Below are positions 40,952 through 50,062 of a stretch of 64,000 bases of DNA, in pieces (positions within the stretch are counted from its first letter, which is position 1; each line of letters begins with the position of its first letter). Origin of the DNA: JBBQFI01 sp038321775 (GTDB taxonomy: Bacteria > Verrucomicrobiota > Verrucomicrobiia > Chthoniobacterales > UBA10450); the NCBI GenBank assembly GCA_038321775.1, contig JBBQFI010000012.1:1-64000 (forward strand), in the 5' to 3' direction. The position numbers were made by a program, and so were the translations under genes. The notes beneath the pieces are model-generated. The model saw only the letters and a program-made list of their open reading frames with translations, did no database searches and was not told the origin of the DNA.

Positions 40952-41998
40952 TCAATCTGGAAAAATCAGAAGGCGCATGAAAGCTCTGCCGCTCTCGCTC
41001 AGGGCAGCCCGCTCACCGCGGCCCGTGAGAGTTCCGCGCGTCAGATCAAAATAGCTGGCAGTGCTTTTTTTGAAATAAGTGAGTTCAGGTTGCGTAACGA
41101 CTCGTCCGCTCGGTTCGATTTTTAGCGGTACGCCGGATTGCGCGAACGAGACTTCCCAAGATTTGGCTTCCTGCGAGGGAGAGGTTCGCAACAACCACGG
41201 GTAGCGTTTCATCAAATCGAAATGCTTCGTGTTCGGTAACGTCACTTTGTAGAAGGTTGTCTCCTGCGAAAAAAATTCCGACATGGTGAGATCAGGTTGT
41301 TTCTGCAACGCCAGATACAAGCGCGCGACATCGATCCCGACGAGATTCAAGCCGTTGTAAAGTCCGTTCCGATTCGGCTCGGTTCTGAAATAAACATTAT
41401 ACCAGGATTCGAATTCGCGACTTAACATCAAATTGAGTTCGAGGTGCACGTGAGCACGCGCCTGGTCGATTCCGGCTCCGGTGTGGCCCATCACGCCTAA
41501 GGTTTCGCCCCGTTGCAGATGCTGGTCGACGTGAACAGAGATGGAATGAAGGTGCGCACATAAACTGTAATAGCTCGCGCCATCCCAGCGGTGTTCGATC
41601 ACGACGTAGTTGCCGTAGTTGGAAAATCCCGGAACGGCATTGACATGTGCGACGCGGCCCGCGGCGATCGCGTGCACTTCATCGAGCGGTTCTCCGCGCG
41701 CGTCGCGCTCCAACGGACGAATATCGATGCCTTCATGAAAACGTTTGTAGATTATTCCAGCCGGCGTTTCGATCGGATCACGCACAAATCCATATTGCCC
41801 GCCTTCCCAGGGTGTTGATTGCACGCCTTGAAAGTCGCGGGCGATTACCTGATAAAACGCGGCGCCGTCGCCACGAAGAAGAGCGTCGTTGGCGGTCGGT
41901 AGCGCGAGATCGAGACGGTCACGTTCTTTCTGCGCATGTATTGCGCTAGCGCAGCCGAGATAAGCGATCAAAAATTTGATCGTTACCGAACGGATCAT
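40952..41998 (-). CDS. M23-family metallopeptidase
   Basis: 348 residues from ATG 41998. The signal peptide (about 1-22, FLIAYLGCASAIHAQ) is followed by a LytM-type Zn domain with FHEGIDIRPL (first His and Asp), GRVAHVNAVPGFSNYGNYVV, YYSLCAHLHSISV and AHVHLEL (HxH). A C-terminal ~150-residue extension has no recognised domain. Such enzymes cleave or regulate cleavage of peptidoglycan cross-links. The ATG overlaps the preceding gene's stop by 4 bases, so the two exported proteins are made together. Confidence 0.88.
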   Translation of the reverse strand: MIRSVTIKFLIAYLGCASAIHAQKERDRLDLALPTANDALLRGDGAAFYQVIARDFQGVQSTPWEGGQYGFVRDPIETPAGIIYKRFHEGIDIRPLERDARGEPLDEVHAIAAGRVAHVNAVPGFSNYGNYVVIEHRWDGASYYSLCAHLHSISVHVDQHLQRGETLGVMGHTGAGIDQARAHVHLELNLMLSREFESWYNVYFRTEPNRNGLYNGLNLVGIDVARLYLALQKQPDLTMSEFFSQETTFYKVTLPNTKHFDLMKRYPWLLRTSPSQEAKSWEVSFAQSGVPLKIEPSGRVVTQPELTYFKKSTASYFDLTRGTLTGRGERAALSESGRAFMRLLIFPD

Positions 41999-42462
41999 TT
42001 TTTGTGCTCGCCGATGACGCGCCAATCCTTGCGCATAAATTCGATATCGGCCGCAGTTAAACCGGAAGGCAAATAAATTTTCCCATCGGAAACGCGTCGA
42101 TCTACCTGCAACTCAGTCAACGCGCGGCCGTTCACGAAAACGAAAAGATTACTCCCGCGGCGTTCGATACTCAGCGCATCGAGAGCAATTTTTCCGTGAT
42201 CGTCGAATTGCAGCAGCACACCGAAACTTCCATCCGGTGCGGGATAGGCGCGAAACGCTGTCACATCGCGCTCGGAAAGAGCGGGCGTTTTTTCGATGAA
42301 AACATTTTTGCCCGAGAATTGCGATCGAAGGCCGGTTGAGAAAGGGGCGCCGTCGCGCTCATTCGCTTCGGCGTGAACGCGAAATATGCAGTGCCGTTCC
42401 CTGGCAAAGGCCGTGCTGAGAAAGAGCAAAAAGCAAAGCGCAGTCGTAATACCCTTCCTCAT
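41995..42462 (-). CDS. Small exported protein of unknown function, coupled to M23 peptidase
   Basis: 155 residues from ATG 42462. A clear signal peptide (MRKGITTALCFLLFLSTAFA) is followed by a ~130-residue domain with HCIFRVHAEANERDG, FGVLLQFDDHGKIALDAL and SNLFVFVNGRALTELQVDRR. I do not recognise the family. It lies directly upstream of the M23 peptidase with a 4-base overlap, so a role in envelope maintenance, or as a partner of that peptidase, is plausible but inferred. It diverges from a BsuPI-like gene. Confidence 0.7.
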   Translation of the reverse strand: MRKGITTALCFLLFLSTAFARERHCIFRVHAEANERDGAPFSTGLRSQFSGKNVFIEKTPALSERDVTAFRAYPAPDGSFGVLLQFDDHGKIALDALSIERRGSNLFVFVNGRALTELQVDRRVSDGKIYLPSGLTAADIEFMRKDWRVIGEHKK

Positions 42463-42517
42463 GGACGATTGATAAAGCGTTTGACAGGATTTGCAACGAT
42501 TGCTGATTAAACGCCGA

Positions 42518-43045
42518 ATGAAACGCATCACCGCGCTCCTTTTTGTTTTGCTCGCCCTGACGGCCAACGCGCCGGCGCAGGGAACCACGAACGTTCCGGC
42601 CAGGCGCGGTTGGGTGGGCCGCATGCTTCATCCTTTCAGCAGCGGATCGCAGATGCCGGAGTATGGCGATCCGCGCCTGCGCGGTTTGGTGTTGCGCCTC
42701 GAACTCTCACCGCAACCGGTAAAGTTATCGGAAGTGCGTCTGCTCGATGTCAAAGTCACGCTCACGAATTTATCGAAACGTCCGGTCGAGTTGCAGTTCC
42801 CTAACGAGCAACGCATCGAAATTTATTTACTCAACTCCACCGAACGCGTTTTGACGAAATGGTCGGACAATCACGCTTTTGAAGAGAAACCGGCCACCAT
42901 TCTCATCAATCCTGAGGAACATCTTGAATACAACGAGCGAATCGCAACGCGCGATCTCACGCCTAACACGGTCTTCATCGCCGATGTTTTTTTCCCGCGT
43001 TATCCCGAACTGCGCGTGCGGCAAAAATTCCTCACCGCACCCTGA
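42518..43045 (+). CDS. Exported BsuPI-like domain protein
   Basis: 175 residues from ATG 42518 with a Sec signal peptide (1-20). Residues about 60-170 resemble the intracellular-proteinase-inhibitor BsuPI fold: VKVTLTNLSKRPVELQFPNE, RIEIYLLNSTERVLTKWSDN and YNERIATRDLTPNTVFIADV. The family name comes from a Bacillus protease inhibitor, and most bacterial members are uncharacterised envelope proteins. The PHP gene starts eight bases downstream, suggesting co-transcription. A CCTAACGA word encodes PNE at 42800-42807. Confidence 0.7.
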   Translation: MKRITALLFVLLALTANAPAQGTTNVPARRGWVGRMLHPFSSGSQMPEYGDPRLRGLVLRLELSPQPVKLSEVRLLDVKVTLTNLSKRPVELQFPNEQRIEIYLLNSTERVLTKWSDNHAFEEKPATILINPEEHLEYNERIATRDLTPNTVFIADVFFPRYPELRVRQKFLTAP

Positions 43046-43053
43046 CGATTCTC

Positions 43054-43836
43054 TTGCGTCCATTCGCTGATTACCACACGCATCCGCAAGGGCATCGCGT
43101 GCAACCCTACACGCAGCAGTTGCTGCAGCCTTGGGCCGATCAAGCGCAAGAGATCGGTCTCACCGAAATCGCATTCACCGATCATGATCGGTATCACGAA
43201 GGAATTGATTTTGATGAAATCGAAAAGCTTCGCGAAAATAATCCAGGTCTGAAGATTCGTGCCGGCATCGAGCTGGACAACGATCCGCAGACTTCAGCTG
43301 CGGGACGTAAGTGGGTCGAAGAAAATTGGGACCGACTCGATTTCGTTCTCGGTTCCGTCCATTACCTCGAACGCGACGGTCAAATGTTCGATAGCGTGCC
43401 GGCCGGCGCAGAACAGTTCGCCGGTCGCGACGTTGATGAAATTTACGTGGATTATTTTCGACGCGTGCGCGAAATCGCCGCTACCGGATTGGTCGATTGC
43501 CTCGCGCATATCGATCTGGTCAAAATTCATGGGCATCGGCCGAAGGCCGAGATCGAGTCGCTCATCGGCGAAACGCTCGATTTCATCCGTTCCCGCGATC
43601 TTGCGATTGAACTTTCCACGGCAGGATGGCGAAAACCGGTAAAGGAACTTTATCCGAGCGATCGCATCATCGAACTTGCCGTCGCCAGGGGAATTTCATT
43701 CACCACCGCCTCCGATGCGCATTCGCACGTACAGCTCGGCGAAAATTACGAGCGGCTGGGGGAGAAAATGGACTCGTTAGGCGTGCGTTCGGCTTACGTT
43801 TTCGAGAAACACCAGCGTAAACCTGCAGCCCAGTAG
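43054..43836 (+). CDS. PHP-domain phosphoesterase (histidinol-phosphatase family)
   Basis: 260 residues from a TTG start at 43054. PHP metal motifs are ADYHTHPQGH, EIAFTDHDRY, RAGIELDND, VLGSVHYLERD, LVDCLAHIDLVKIHG and FTTASDAHSH. This is the layout of HisK-type histidinol phosphatases, although nucleic-acid-related PHP enzymes share it. No other his gene is nearby, so histidine synthesis is not proven. A CCTAACGA-class word lies near the end (43774-43781). It converges with ybaB, two bases apart. Confidence 0.85.
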   Translation: MRPFADYHTHPQGHRVQPYTQQLLQPWADQAQEIGLTEIAFTDHDRYHEGIDFDEIEKLRENNPGLKIRAGIELDNDPQTSAAGRKWVEENWDRLDFVLGSVHYLERDGQMFDSVPAGAEQFAGRDVDEIYVDYFRRVREIAATGLVDCLAHIDLVKIHGHRPKAEIESLIGETLDFIRSRDLAIELSTAGWRKPVKELYPSDRIIELAVARGISFTTASDAHSHVQLGENYERLGEKMDSLGVRSAYVFEKHQRKPAAQ

Positions 43837-43838
43837 CT

Positions 43839-44150
43839 TTACATCAAACCCGGTGGAAGACCCATTCCGCCGGTAATCTTGGTCATTTCGGATTGCGCGA
43901 GATCCTTGCCTTGTGCGATCGCCTGCTGCACCGCGCTCAAAACGAGGTCCTCTAAAATTTCTATGTCTTCCGGATCGACAATCTCTTTCGCGATCTTGAT
44001 CGAGATGACATCGCCGGCGCCATTCGCTACGACCGTTACCTTGCCGCCGCCGGCTTGCACCTCCACCGTTTTTTCCTCCAGCTCAGCCTGCGTTTTCGCC
44101 ATTTGCTCCTGCATCTTCTGAGCTTGCTTCATCAATTTGTTAATGTTCAT
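43839..44150 (-). CDS. ybaB: YbaB/EbfC-family nucleoid-associated protein
   Basis: 103 residues. The N-terminal helix MNINKLMKQAQKMQEQMAKT and QAELEEKTVEVQAGGGKVTV, then ISIKIAKEIVDPEDIEILED, and LVLSAVQQAI are the YbaB hallmarks. It forms a dimeric DNA-binding tweezer. The gene normally sits next to dnaX and recR, and dnaX is upstream here on the same strand. recR is not in the expected downstream position. The 131-base spacer to dnaX contains a perfect palindrome. Confidence 0.93.
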   Translation of the reverse strand: MNINKLMKQAQKMQEQMAKTQAELEEKTVEVQAGGGKVTVVANGAGDVISIKIAKEIVDPEDIEILEDLVLSAVQQAIAQGKDLAQSEMTKITGGMGLPPGLM

Positions 44151-44220
44151 GCGTCGGATTCTCTTTCACTCATCACGGCTCAAGCCATCCGCCTTCGCTC
44201 TTCGCAAAATCGGCACCCGC

Positions 44221-44249
44221 AAACTTGACGGCTTAAAGCCGTCAAGTTT
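44221..44249. repeat. Perfect 29-base palindrome between dnaX and ybaB
   Basis: AAACTTGACGGCTT and its exact reverse complement AAGCCGTCAAGTTT surround a single central base. There is no T-run on either side, so it is not a standard terminator. It could be an operator, an mRNA processing hairpin or a protein-binding site in the dnaX-ybaB transcript. Confidence 0.85.
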
Positions 44250-44281
44250 CTGCGCAGCGAGAGAACGAATAACGTAAGACA

Positions 44282-45943
44282 TCACGATTTGATTTCGCCC
44301 TTAAAAATTTCGAGCGCTTCTTTAATGAGCGGATCGTCTTTGAAGGTTTCCGCGCTGCTCGCCTTTTTTGACGGCGGGAATTCGGCCGTCTCGTTTACAA
44401 CGGGTGCCGGTAAACCTTCCTTCATCACAAATTTTACGGTCCAATCGCGGCCGCTGATTTCTTTCAGGAGCGTTTCGAGGAAGCGCCGATTGTTGTCGGT
44501 CGCGAGCGTTTCGATCATCGATTTCTGCTCAGGCGGATAACCGATCAGGAACGTGCGCCCTTCCGCGCTGATTCCGCGCGTGGAATCGACCAGAGTTTTC
44601 AAGAATCGTTTTTGCGCTGGAATTTTCTCTGACAGTTGGTGCCAGAGTTCATCGACATTAGCGGGCGCAGTGTCTGGAGGCGGGACAGTTTTCCTGGAGA
44701 CAGGCTCACTGACCGCAGGCTGGCGCTCTTCAGCCGGGCGTACCGCAACGCTCGCGACTTTTGTGGCGCTGGGAACGGCGGCAATTTTCTTGTCCGCAAC
44801 TTCTTTCCCGTCACGCAAGGCCGACAGATTTTCAATCACTTCGTTTAGCGTGACTTGATTCAATGTTTGGATCGCTTTGATCACGGCAACTTCGAAATGC
44901 AATTTCTTGTTCGGCGCCCATTTCATGCGGCCTTCCGCGGCGGCAAATTGATCGATGAGCTCGAGCAATCGATCGGTTTCGATCACCGCGCTTTCCGTCT
45001 CCAAAGACTTTTGCAATTCCGGATTGGCATCGTCCGCGAGCGCTTCCGGTTTCACCTTGAAAATGAGCAGGTCGCGCAGATACGAAATCAGATCGGACGC
45101 CAGCTTCATCATGTCTTTGCCCGATTCGCTTTGCTCGTGCACGAGCTCGATCGCTTCCGCCGTGGCGCCGCGCAAGATGCGATCGGTCAAATCCGCGACC
45201 GTTTGTTCGCTCGTGAATCCGAAAACTTTGAGCACATCGGCTTCGGCGATCGAATCGCCGCAGAACGCGACGAGTTGATCGAGCATCGATTCCGCGTCAC
45301 GCAATCCGCCTTCGGCGCCGCGCGCGATCGCGTGCGCAGCCGCGGGCTCAAGCGTAAATTTTTCCTGCTGCGCGATGTATTGCAGATGTTGCGCGATTAA
45401 TTTCGCCGGGATGCGATGCAAATCGAAACGCTGGCAACGACTCAGGATTGTCGCCAAAACTTTTTGCGGCTCCGTCGTGGCGAAAATAAATTTCACATGC
45501 GGCGGCGGTTCTTCGAGCGTCTTGAGCAGCGCGTTGAACGCTGCGGACGAAAGCATGTGCACTTCGTCGATCAGATAAATTTTGTAGCGACCTTTCGCCG
45601 GCGCGTAACGAACGTTGTCGCGCAACTCCCGCACATCTTCCACGCTGTTATTGCTTGCGCCGTCGATCTCGATGACGTCGAGGCTGTTGCCGCCGGCGAT
45701 TTCCTTGCAGTTATCGCAAACGCCGCAGGGCGTGATGGTCGGGCCGTTCACACAATTGAGCGCTTTCGCTAGGATGCGCGCCGTCGAAGTTTTGCCGACC
45801 CCGCGCGGACCGACAAAAAGATAGGCGTGCGCGAGACGATTCTGCTCGACGGCATTCTTGAGAGTCTGCGAGACGTGATTCTGTCCTACCAGATCATCAA
45901 ATGTCTGCGGCCGATACTTTCTCGCGAAAACCTGGTAGCTCAC
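44282..45943 (-). CDS. dnaX: DNA polymerase III gamma/tau subunit
   Basis: 553 residues. The N-terminal AAA+ clamp-loader has FDDLVGQNHVSQTLKNAV, Walker A VGPRGVGKTSTARILAKALN, a four-Cys zinc module (CVNGPTITPCGVCDNC), Walker B with IDEVHMLSSAAFNALLKTLE, and sensor 1 IFATTEPQKV. Domain III lies near 240-360. The C-terminal ~180 residues are lineage-specific. It loads the sliding clamp and organises the replisome. No programmed frameshift slippery site was looked for beyond casual reading. ybaB follows downstream on the same strand. Confidence 0.95.
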   Translation of the reverse strand: MSYQVFARKYRPQTFDDLVGQNHVSQTLKNAVEQNRLAHAYLFVGPRGVGKTSTARILAKALNCVNGPTITPCGVCDNCKEIAGGNSLDVIEIDGASNNSVEDVRELRDNVRYAPAKGRYKIYLIDEVHMLSSAAFNALLKTLEEPPPHVKFIFATTEPQKVLATILSRCQRFDLHRIPAKLIAQHLQYIAQQEKFTLEPAAAHAIARGAEGGLRDAESMLDQLVAFCGDSIAEADVLKVFGFTSEQTVADLTDRILRGATAEAIELVHEQSESGKDMMKLASDLISYLRDLLIFKVKPEALADDANPELQKSLETESAVIETDRLLELIDQFAAAEGRMKWAPNKKLHFEVAVIKAIQTLNQVTLNEVIENLSALRDGKEVADKKIAAVPSATKVASVAVRPAEERQPAVSEPVSRKTVPPPDTAPANVDELWHQLSEKIPAQKRFLKTLVDSTRGISAEGRTFLIGYPPEQKSMIETLATDNNRRFLETLLKEISGRDWTVKFVMKEGLPAPVVNETAEFPPSKKASSAETFKDDPLIKEALEIFKGEIKS

Positions 45944-46073
45944 GGTTTCAGTCTAAATGGGTTGATTGGTTCTCGAAAACAGAAAATCAGATTGTGGACA
46001 GAATTAGTCGGATTGTTGAATTATCCGCCGTGACATACGGCGCTCACATCCCAGTCTTGTCGATCATGAGGGA

Positions 46074-47156
46074 ATGGAATTGAGCGACCAAGACCTCGAT
46101 CAGCTCTCGGTTTTCTTTCTCGCCGAGAATGAACAGAGTGCAACGAGCGTTCTCTCGCGCCTGTCGAATTTTATATCGGTCGCAAAGCAGTCGCTCGATT
46201 TTGCCGTTTACGACATGCGTTTGAATGACGCGCTGAAAAATGAACTCAGCGCGGTCTTGAAAAATCGCGCCGACGCTGGGGTCGATATTCGAATTTGCTA
46301 CGACGGCGACAAGCCGTTGCAGCCCGATCTCGCGGCCGGCCAGGATCCGGCGCCGCCGGGCACAGGCGCATTTGTGCAATCGTTAGGCTATCCGTGGCGA
46401 CGCATCGGCGGGATGAAGTTAATGCATCAGAAATTCATCGTTCGCGATCGCGCGGCAGTTTGGACCGGCTCGCTCAATCTTACCGATGATGCGTTCACGC
46501 TCATGGAAAATAACGTCGTCGAACTGATCTCGCCCGTGCTCGCTGATTATTATGCGCAGGATTTCGAACAAATGTGGGCGAAGGAAAATTTCGAAAACAC
46601 CGGCGAAATTCGGACGACGCCTGTGTCGCTAATGTTTGCGGGTCAACCGGCGACGGTGCGCGTTATGTTTTCTCCCGGATGCGGACTGGCGATTGACGGC
46701 GAAATTGCTCAACGTGTGCACGCCGCGCGCCGTCGGGTTCGCATTTGCAGTCTGCTCATCAACTCGTGCACGTTAATCGGGGCGCTGGGAGATTTATTGC
46801 GCGAGCGACGTGTAGTGGTTGATGGAATTTACGATCGGACGCAGATGGCGGACGTTTATCGTCAATGGCAGGATGTGCCGCAGAATCGCTGGAAGATCGG
46901 CGCGGTGCAGGACATCGTTGCGCGAGCGGGCATCGTCGGAAAAAATTCAACGCCATATTCGCCGACGGGGAGGCACGATTTTATGCACAATAAAGTTCTC
47001 GTGATCGACGACACCGTTATCACTGGCTCGTATAATTTTTCGCGCAGCGCGCAGTTCAACGCCGAAAATATTTTGTTCGTCGAAAGCGCGACGCTGGCCG
47101 AACGCTACAGCGTTTACATCGATCATCTCATACAGAAGTATGGCGCAGGCCAATGA
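46074..47156 (+). CDS. Phospholipase D-like protein with two HKD motifs
   Basis: 360 residues without a signal peptide. Two PLD motifs are intact: KLMHQKFIVRDRAAVWTGSL near 117-136 and FMHNKVLVIDDTVITGSYNF near 302-321 (H-x-K-x4-D). Each is followed by Asn-Phe-Thr/Ser-type residues (LNLTDDAF, NFSRSA). Such proteins include cardiolipin synthases, nucleases (Nuc, Zuc) and phosphatidyltransferases. Lack of membrane helices argues against cardiolipin synthase and allows a cytoplasmic nuclease role. It diverges from dnaX. Confidence 0.85.
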   Translation: MELSDQDLDQLSVFFLAENEQSATSVLSRLSNFISVAKQSLDFAVYDMRLNDALKNELSAVLKNRADAGVDIRICYDGDKPLQPDLAAGQDPAPPGTGAFVQSLGYPWRRIGGMKLMHQKFIVRDRAAVWTGSLNLTDDAFTLMENNVVELISPVLADYYAQDFEQMWAKENFENTGEIRTTPVSLMFAGQPATVRVMFSPGCGLAIDGEIAQRVHAARRRVRICSLLINSCTLIGALGDLLRERRVVVDGIYDRTQMADVYRQWQDVPQNRWKIGAVQDIVARAGIVGKNSTPYSPTGRHDFMHNKVLVIDDTVITGSYNFSRSAQFNAENILFVESATLAERYSVYIDHLIQKYGAGQ

Positions 47157-47178
47157 TGGAGCGCGTCAACTCTTGCAG

Positions 47179-47267
47179 GTCATCCCGAGCGAAGCGAGGG
47201 ACCTCACGAAATATGAAAGGATGACGCGTTCTGAATTCGCGAGATCCTTCGCTACGCTCAGCATGAC
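47179..47267. repeat. 89-bp palindromic intergenic repeat
   Basis: Inverted ends GTCATCCCGAGCGAAGCGAG (left) and …GCTACGCTCAGCATGAC (right), whose complement is GTCATGCTGAGCGTAGCGAA. The element can fold into a long hairpin. It is the same family as the copy inside apbE at 6282-6364. It lies between the PLD gene and the convergent SGNH gene. The remaining bases to 47357 hold nothing recognisable. Confidence 0.85.
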
Positions 47268-47357
47268 CGAGTGGGCGACCGCGCGGCGCTGATCGCCATC
47301 GGTACGACACTCCTCCTCGTCTCAGCTGGGCGATGATTTGCGGTTACGAGTTCGCGA

Positions 47358-48437
47358 CTATAGCTGAAGAGCGTGGCGAAGATGCGGGACGAGACGTTTA
47401 GTAAATTCGACGGAATCGGCAGCGGAGAGATGCGACCACTCGGGGCATTTGAAGCTAGCCAGCTCGGGATAATCTTCGAAATAGATGCCGCTAACGCCGG
47501 TTCTTTTTAGTAATGGCTCCCAAAGCTGAGCTCGCGGGCTGATCCGGTCTTCCAAAGTCTTGAGCCCACCGCTGACAGGCAGACGGACAAAAACGATCTT
47601 GCCGCCACGAGCGCGAAGTTTTTCCACCAATCGCATTGTATCGATAAAGCGATCCTCCTGCGCTTTTTTCATTGTCGCCCTGAATGCGTCGAGCGGGATA
47701 AAACTTGGTGGCGGTGGCGGCGAAAAAAGACGCAGCCATCTTTGTTGAATCTTGCTCGGTAATTTCCCGGGTTGGGCACAGCGCTCGATCATGCGGGCGC
47801 GGCGCTCTCGGTCGAGCGAGGCGAAGTAAGGTGGAAGGGAAGGCGGCACCTGCGCGTTTGGACGATCTGGAATGGGTAATTCCTTCAGGAGAGCTTCGGT
47901 CGTGAGATCTTCTTGCTTGAGAAAGGCGACATTTTCTTCCAGCGGCATGGCCAGATATTGGCTGGCCCGCTGAGCCCACGTCTCCGTGTGGTACCGGCGA
48001 ACCGCTTTTCCGGATCTCTCAAACGGCGGGGAACCTGGAGGTGCAAAAAACAACCGCGGGACAAAACTACAGATGATAGTGCCGTGGAAGCGTTCGTCGT
48101 TGATCAGATCAGCGAGCACGGGATAAGCGCAACTTCCGCCCATGGCGAGTTGCACCGGGCGCTTACCCAGACCCTTTTCCAATTCGCCGAGATCGAGATC
48201 GAACCAGCCGCGTGAGTCGCCGATGATGACGACTGATTCTGGTTTCACCGCACGGCGTGCGTCTGCCCAGAGATCTTCGGTTGGATTCAGAGTCGGGCCG
48301 TAGCCGATTGAGCGGACATAAATTTCCCACGCCACCGCCGCAGCAATCACGACGAGCACAACGACGGCAGTGATTCCGCGCCACGGAATCGACGGGATCG
48401 GACGGACAAAATCAGAACTGGAAGTAGATGAAGGCAT
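47358..48437 (-). CDS. SGNH-like membrane-anchored protein paired with MBOAT acyltransferase
   Basis: 359 residues from ATG 48437. One N-terminal membrane helix (about 19-42) precedes an exposed domain with SVVIIGDSRGWFDLDLGELE (GDS/R block I) and a late EWSHLSAADSVEFTKRL that could supply the SGNH acid/His pair. This is the layout of AlgX/DltD/PatB-like partners that receive an acyl group from an MBOAT protein and transfer it to a polysaccharide. Its start lies 26 bases inside the end of the MBOAT gene, which supports joint action. Confidence 0.7.
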   Translation of the reverse strand: MPSSTSSSDFVRPIPSIPWRGITAVVVLVVIAAAVAWEIYVRSIGYGPTLNPTEDLWADARRAVKPESVVIIGDSRGWFDLDLGELEKGLGKRPVQLAMGGSCAYPVLADLINDERFHGTIICSFVPRLFFAPPGSPPFERSGKAVRRYHTETWAQRASQYLAMPLEENVAFLKQEDLTTEALLKELPIPDRPNAQVPPSLPPYFASLDRERRARMIERCAQPGKLPSKIQQRWLRLFSPPPPPSFIPLDAFRATMKKAQEDRFIDTMRLVEKLRARGGKIVFVRLPVSGGLKTLEDRISPRAQLWEPLLKRTGVSGIYFEDYPELASFKCPEWSHLSAADSVEFTKRLVPHLRHALQL

Positions 48438-49833
48438 TGCTGTTTCCTTGAGTGAGAATGATGGCGCACGCCATGGCTGCCCACGCGCTCGTGACACACC
48501 AACGCGGGAGACGGCCCACCGCGGCTTCGATGTTCGTGTCGCGCAGCGACCAGTGCGCGACCATCATAGGGAAAGTGACGATGCCGATTTGCAGCATTTC
48601 GCGCGTGGCAAGAATCGCGTCGCCATGCGGGTGACCGCCGAACATTCCGCGCAGCATTCGCATGGCGATGGTGAAATCCGAGGCGCGAAAGAAAACCCAC
48701 GCCAGACAAACCGCGGCGTACGTCGTCAGACCAAGCAGCAACTTCACGGCAAGGTTCTCCGCCCACGCTCGTTCTCCGACGAGAGCTCGCAATGTGTGTT
48801 CGACCACCAGATAGAAACCATGGAGCAGCCCCCAAACGACAAAGGTCCACGCCGCGCCATGCCAGAGACCGCCGAGGAACATGACGATCACCAGATTGAT
48901 TGCGGCGCGCGCCCATCCGACCCGGTTGCCGCCTAACGGAAAATAGAGGTAATCGCGCAGGAAGGTGGAAAGTGAAATGTGCCAGCGTCGCCAGAAATCC
49001 GAGAAGCCAATCGCCGCATAAGGAAATCTGAAATTGTCTTTCAAGTGAAAGCCAAGGCAGAGCGCGGCGCCGATCGCGCAGGTCGAATAACCGGCGAAAT
49101 CGAAAAAGATTTGGCCGGCGAAGGCGATGACGCCCATCCATGAGTCGAGCGCGATGAGTGGCCCAGCATAATTGAAGATTCGATCGGCCGAGCCCGCGAG
49201 CAGGGTGTCGGCCAGAACAACTTTTTCGAACAGGCCCAAAGTCATCATCGCCAGGCCCCAGAGAAAGCGGCCTGTTTGCGGCTTCGGCGGAGAGACCAAT
49301 TGCGGCAGGAAATCTCCGGCGCGAACGATCGGCCCCGCGACGAGCTGCGGAAAAAAGGAGACAGCAAGAACGAAATCACGGAGCGATTTCGTCGGCTGCA
49401 TCACACCGCGATAAACGTCCAGAGTGTAGGAAAGAGAATGAAACGTGTAGAAGGAAATGCCGACCGGCAAAAGAATATCGAGGTGCGGCGGTTGATAGAC
49501 GATGCCGATTTGCGCCATCAACCATTTGAAATTTTCCAGCAGGAAATTTCCGTACTTGAAAAATCCGAGCATACTCAAATTCATCGTGACGCTGGCGACC
49601 AGCCACACTTTGCGCGAACGAACGCTGCCTGCGCGAGCAATGCGAAAACCCAGCCAGAAATCCATCGCCGTCGTGGAAAAGAGCAGGGCAGCAAACGGAG
49701 GGTTCCACGCTCCGTAAAAAATGTAACTCGCAATCACGAGCAGATTTTTCCGCGCGTTCCATGGACGGATGCTCCAATACAAACTGACGACGACGACAAA
49801 AAAGACGACGAAACTGATCGAGTTGAAGAGCAT
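48412..49833 (-). CDS. MBOAT-family O-acyltransferase (AlgI-like)
   Basis: 473 residues with about ten membrane helices. The family begins with LFNSISFVVFFVVVVSLYWS and contains LDILLPVGISFYTFHSLSYT. The catalytic region is DFWRRWHISLSTFLRDYLYFPLGG and GLWHGAAWTFVVWGLLHG with the invariant His. AlgI-type proteins move an acetyl group across the membrane onto a periplasmic or exported polysaccharide. The overlapping SGNH-like gene is the likely acceptor partner. No polymer synthesis genes are adjacent, so the target polymer is unknown. Confidence 0.92.
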   Translation of the reverse strand: MLFNSISFVVFFVVVVSLYWSIRPWNARKNLLVIASYIFYGAWNPPFAALLFSTTAMDFWLGFRIARAGSVRSRKVWLVASVTMNLSMLGFFKYGNFLLENFKWLMAQIGIVYQPPHLDILLPVGISFYTFHSLSYTLDVYRGVMQPTKSLRDFVLAVSFFPQLVAGPIVRAGDFLPQLVSPPKPQTGRFLWGLAMMTLGLFEKVVLADTLLAGSADRIFNYAGPLIALDSWMGVIAFAGQIFFDFAGYSTCAIGAALCLGFHLKDNFRFPYAAIGFSDFWRRWHISLSTFLRDYLYFPLGGNRVGWARAAINLVIVMFLGGLWHGAAWTFVVWGLLHGFYLVVEHTLRALVGERAWAENLAVKLLLGLTTYAAVCLAWVFFRASDFTIAMRMLRGMFGGHPHGDAILATREMLQIGIVTFPMMVAHWSLRDTNIEAAVGRLPRWCVTSAWAAMACAIILTQGNSNAFIYFQF

Positions 49834-50062
49834 CGGAAGTTTATGTGCTTATCTGAAGAAGCCCACGGGCGACAAGTTCTTTAGAATTTCATTGTTCGAT
49901 CTCCTTATCATTCTGAGCCTCTCCGGAAGACTTCAGCTCAAAGCGTTCGACGAGAGTTCGCTACGAAATGATTCTCTTGGCGGTGGATGGCGGGATGGAG
50001 ATGATACTTTTCAAATTCTACGGCCGGCCGTAGAAATTCGGCACGTTCCCGTGGAAGTATTT

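Noticed and set aside
44855..45400. 181-codon frame opposite dnaX
   Set aside because: Shadow frame produced by the same codon bias; dnaX motifs are complete on the other strand.
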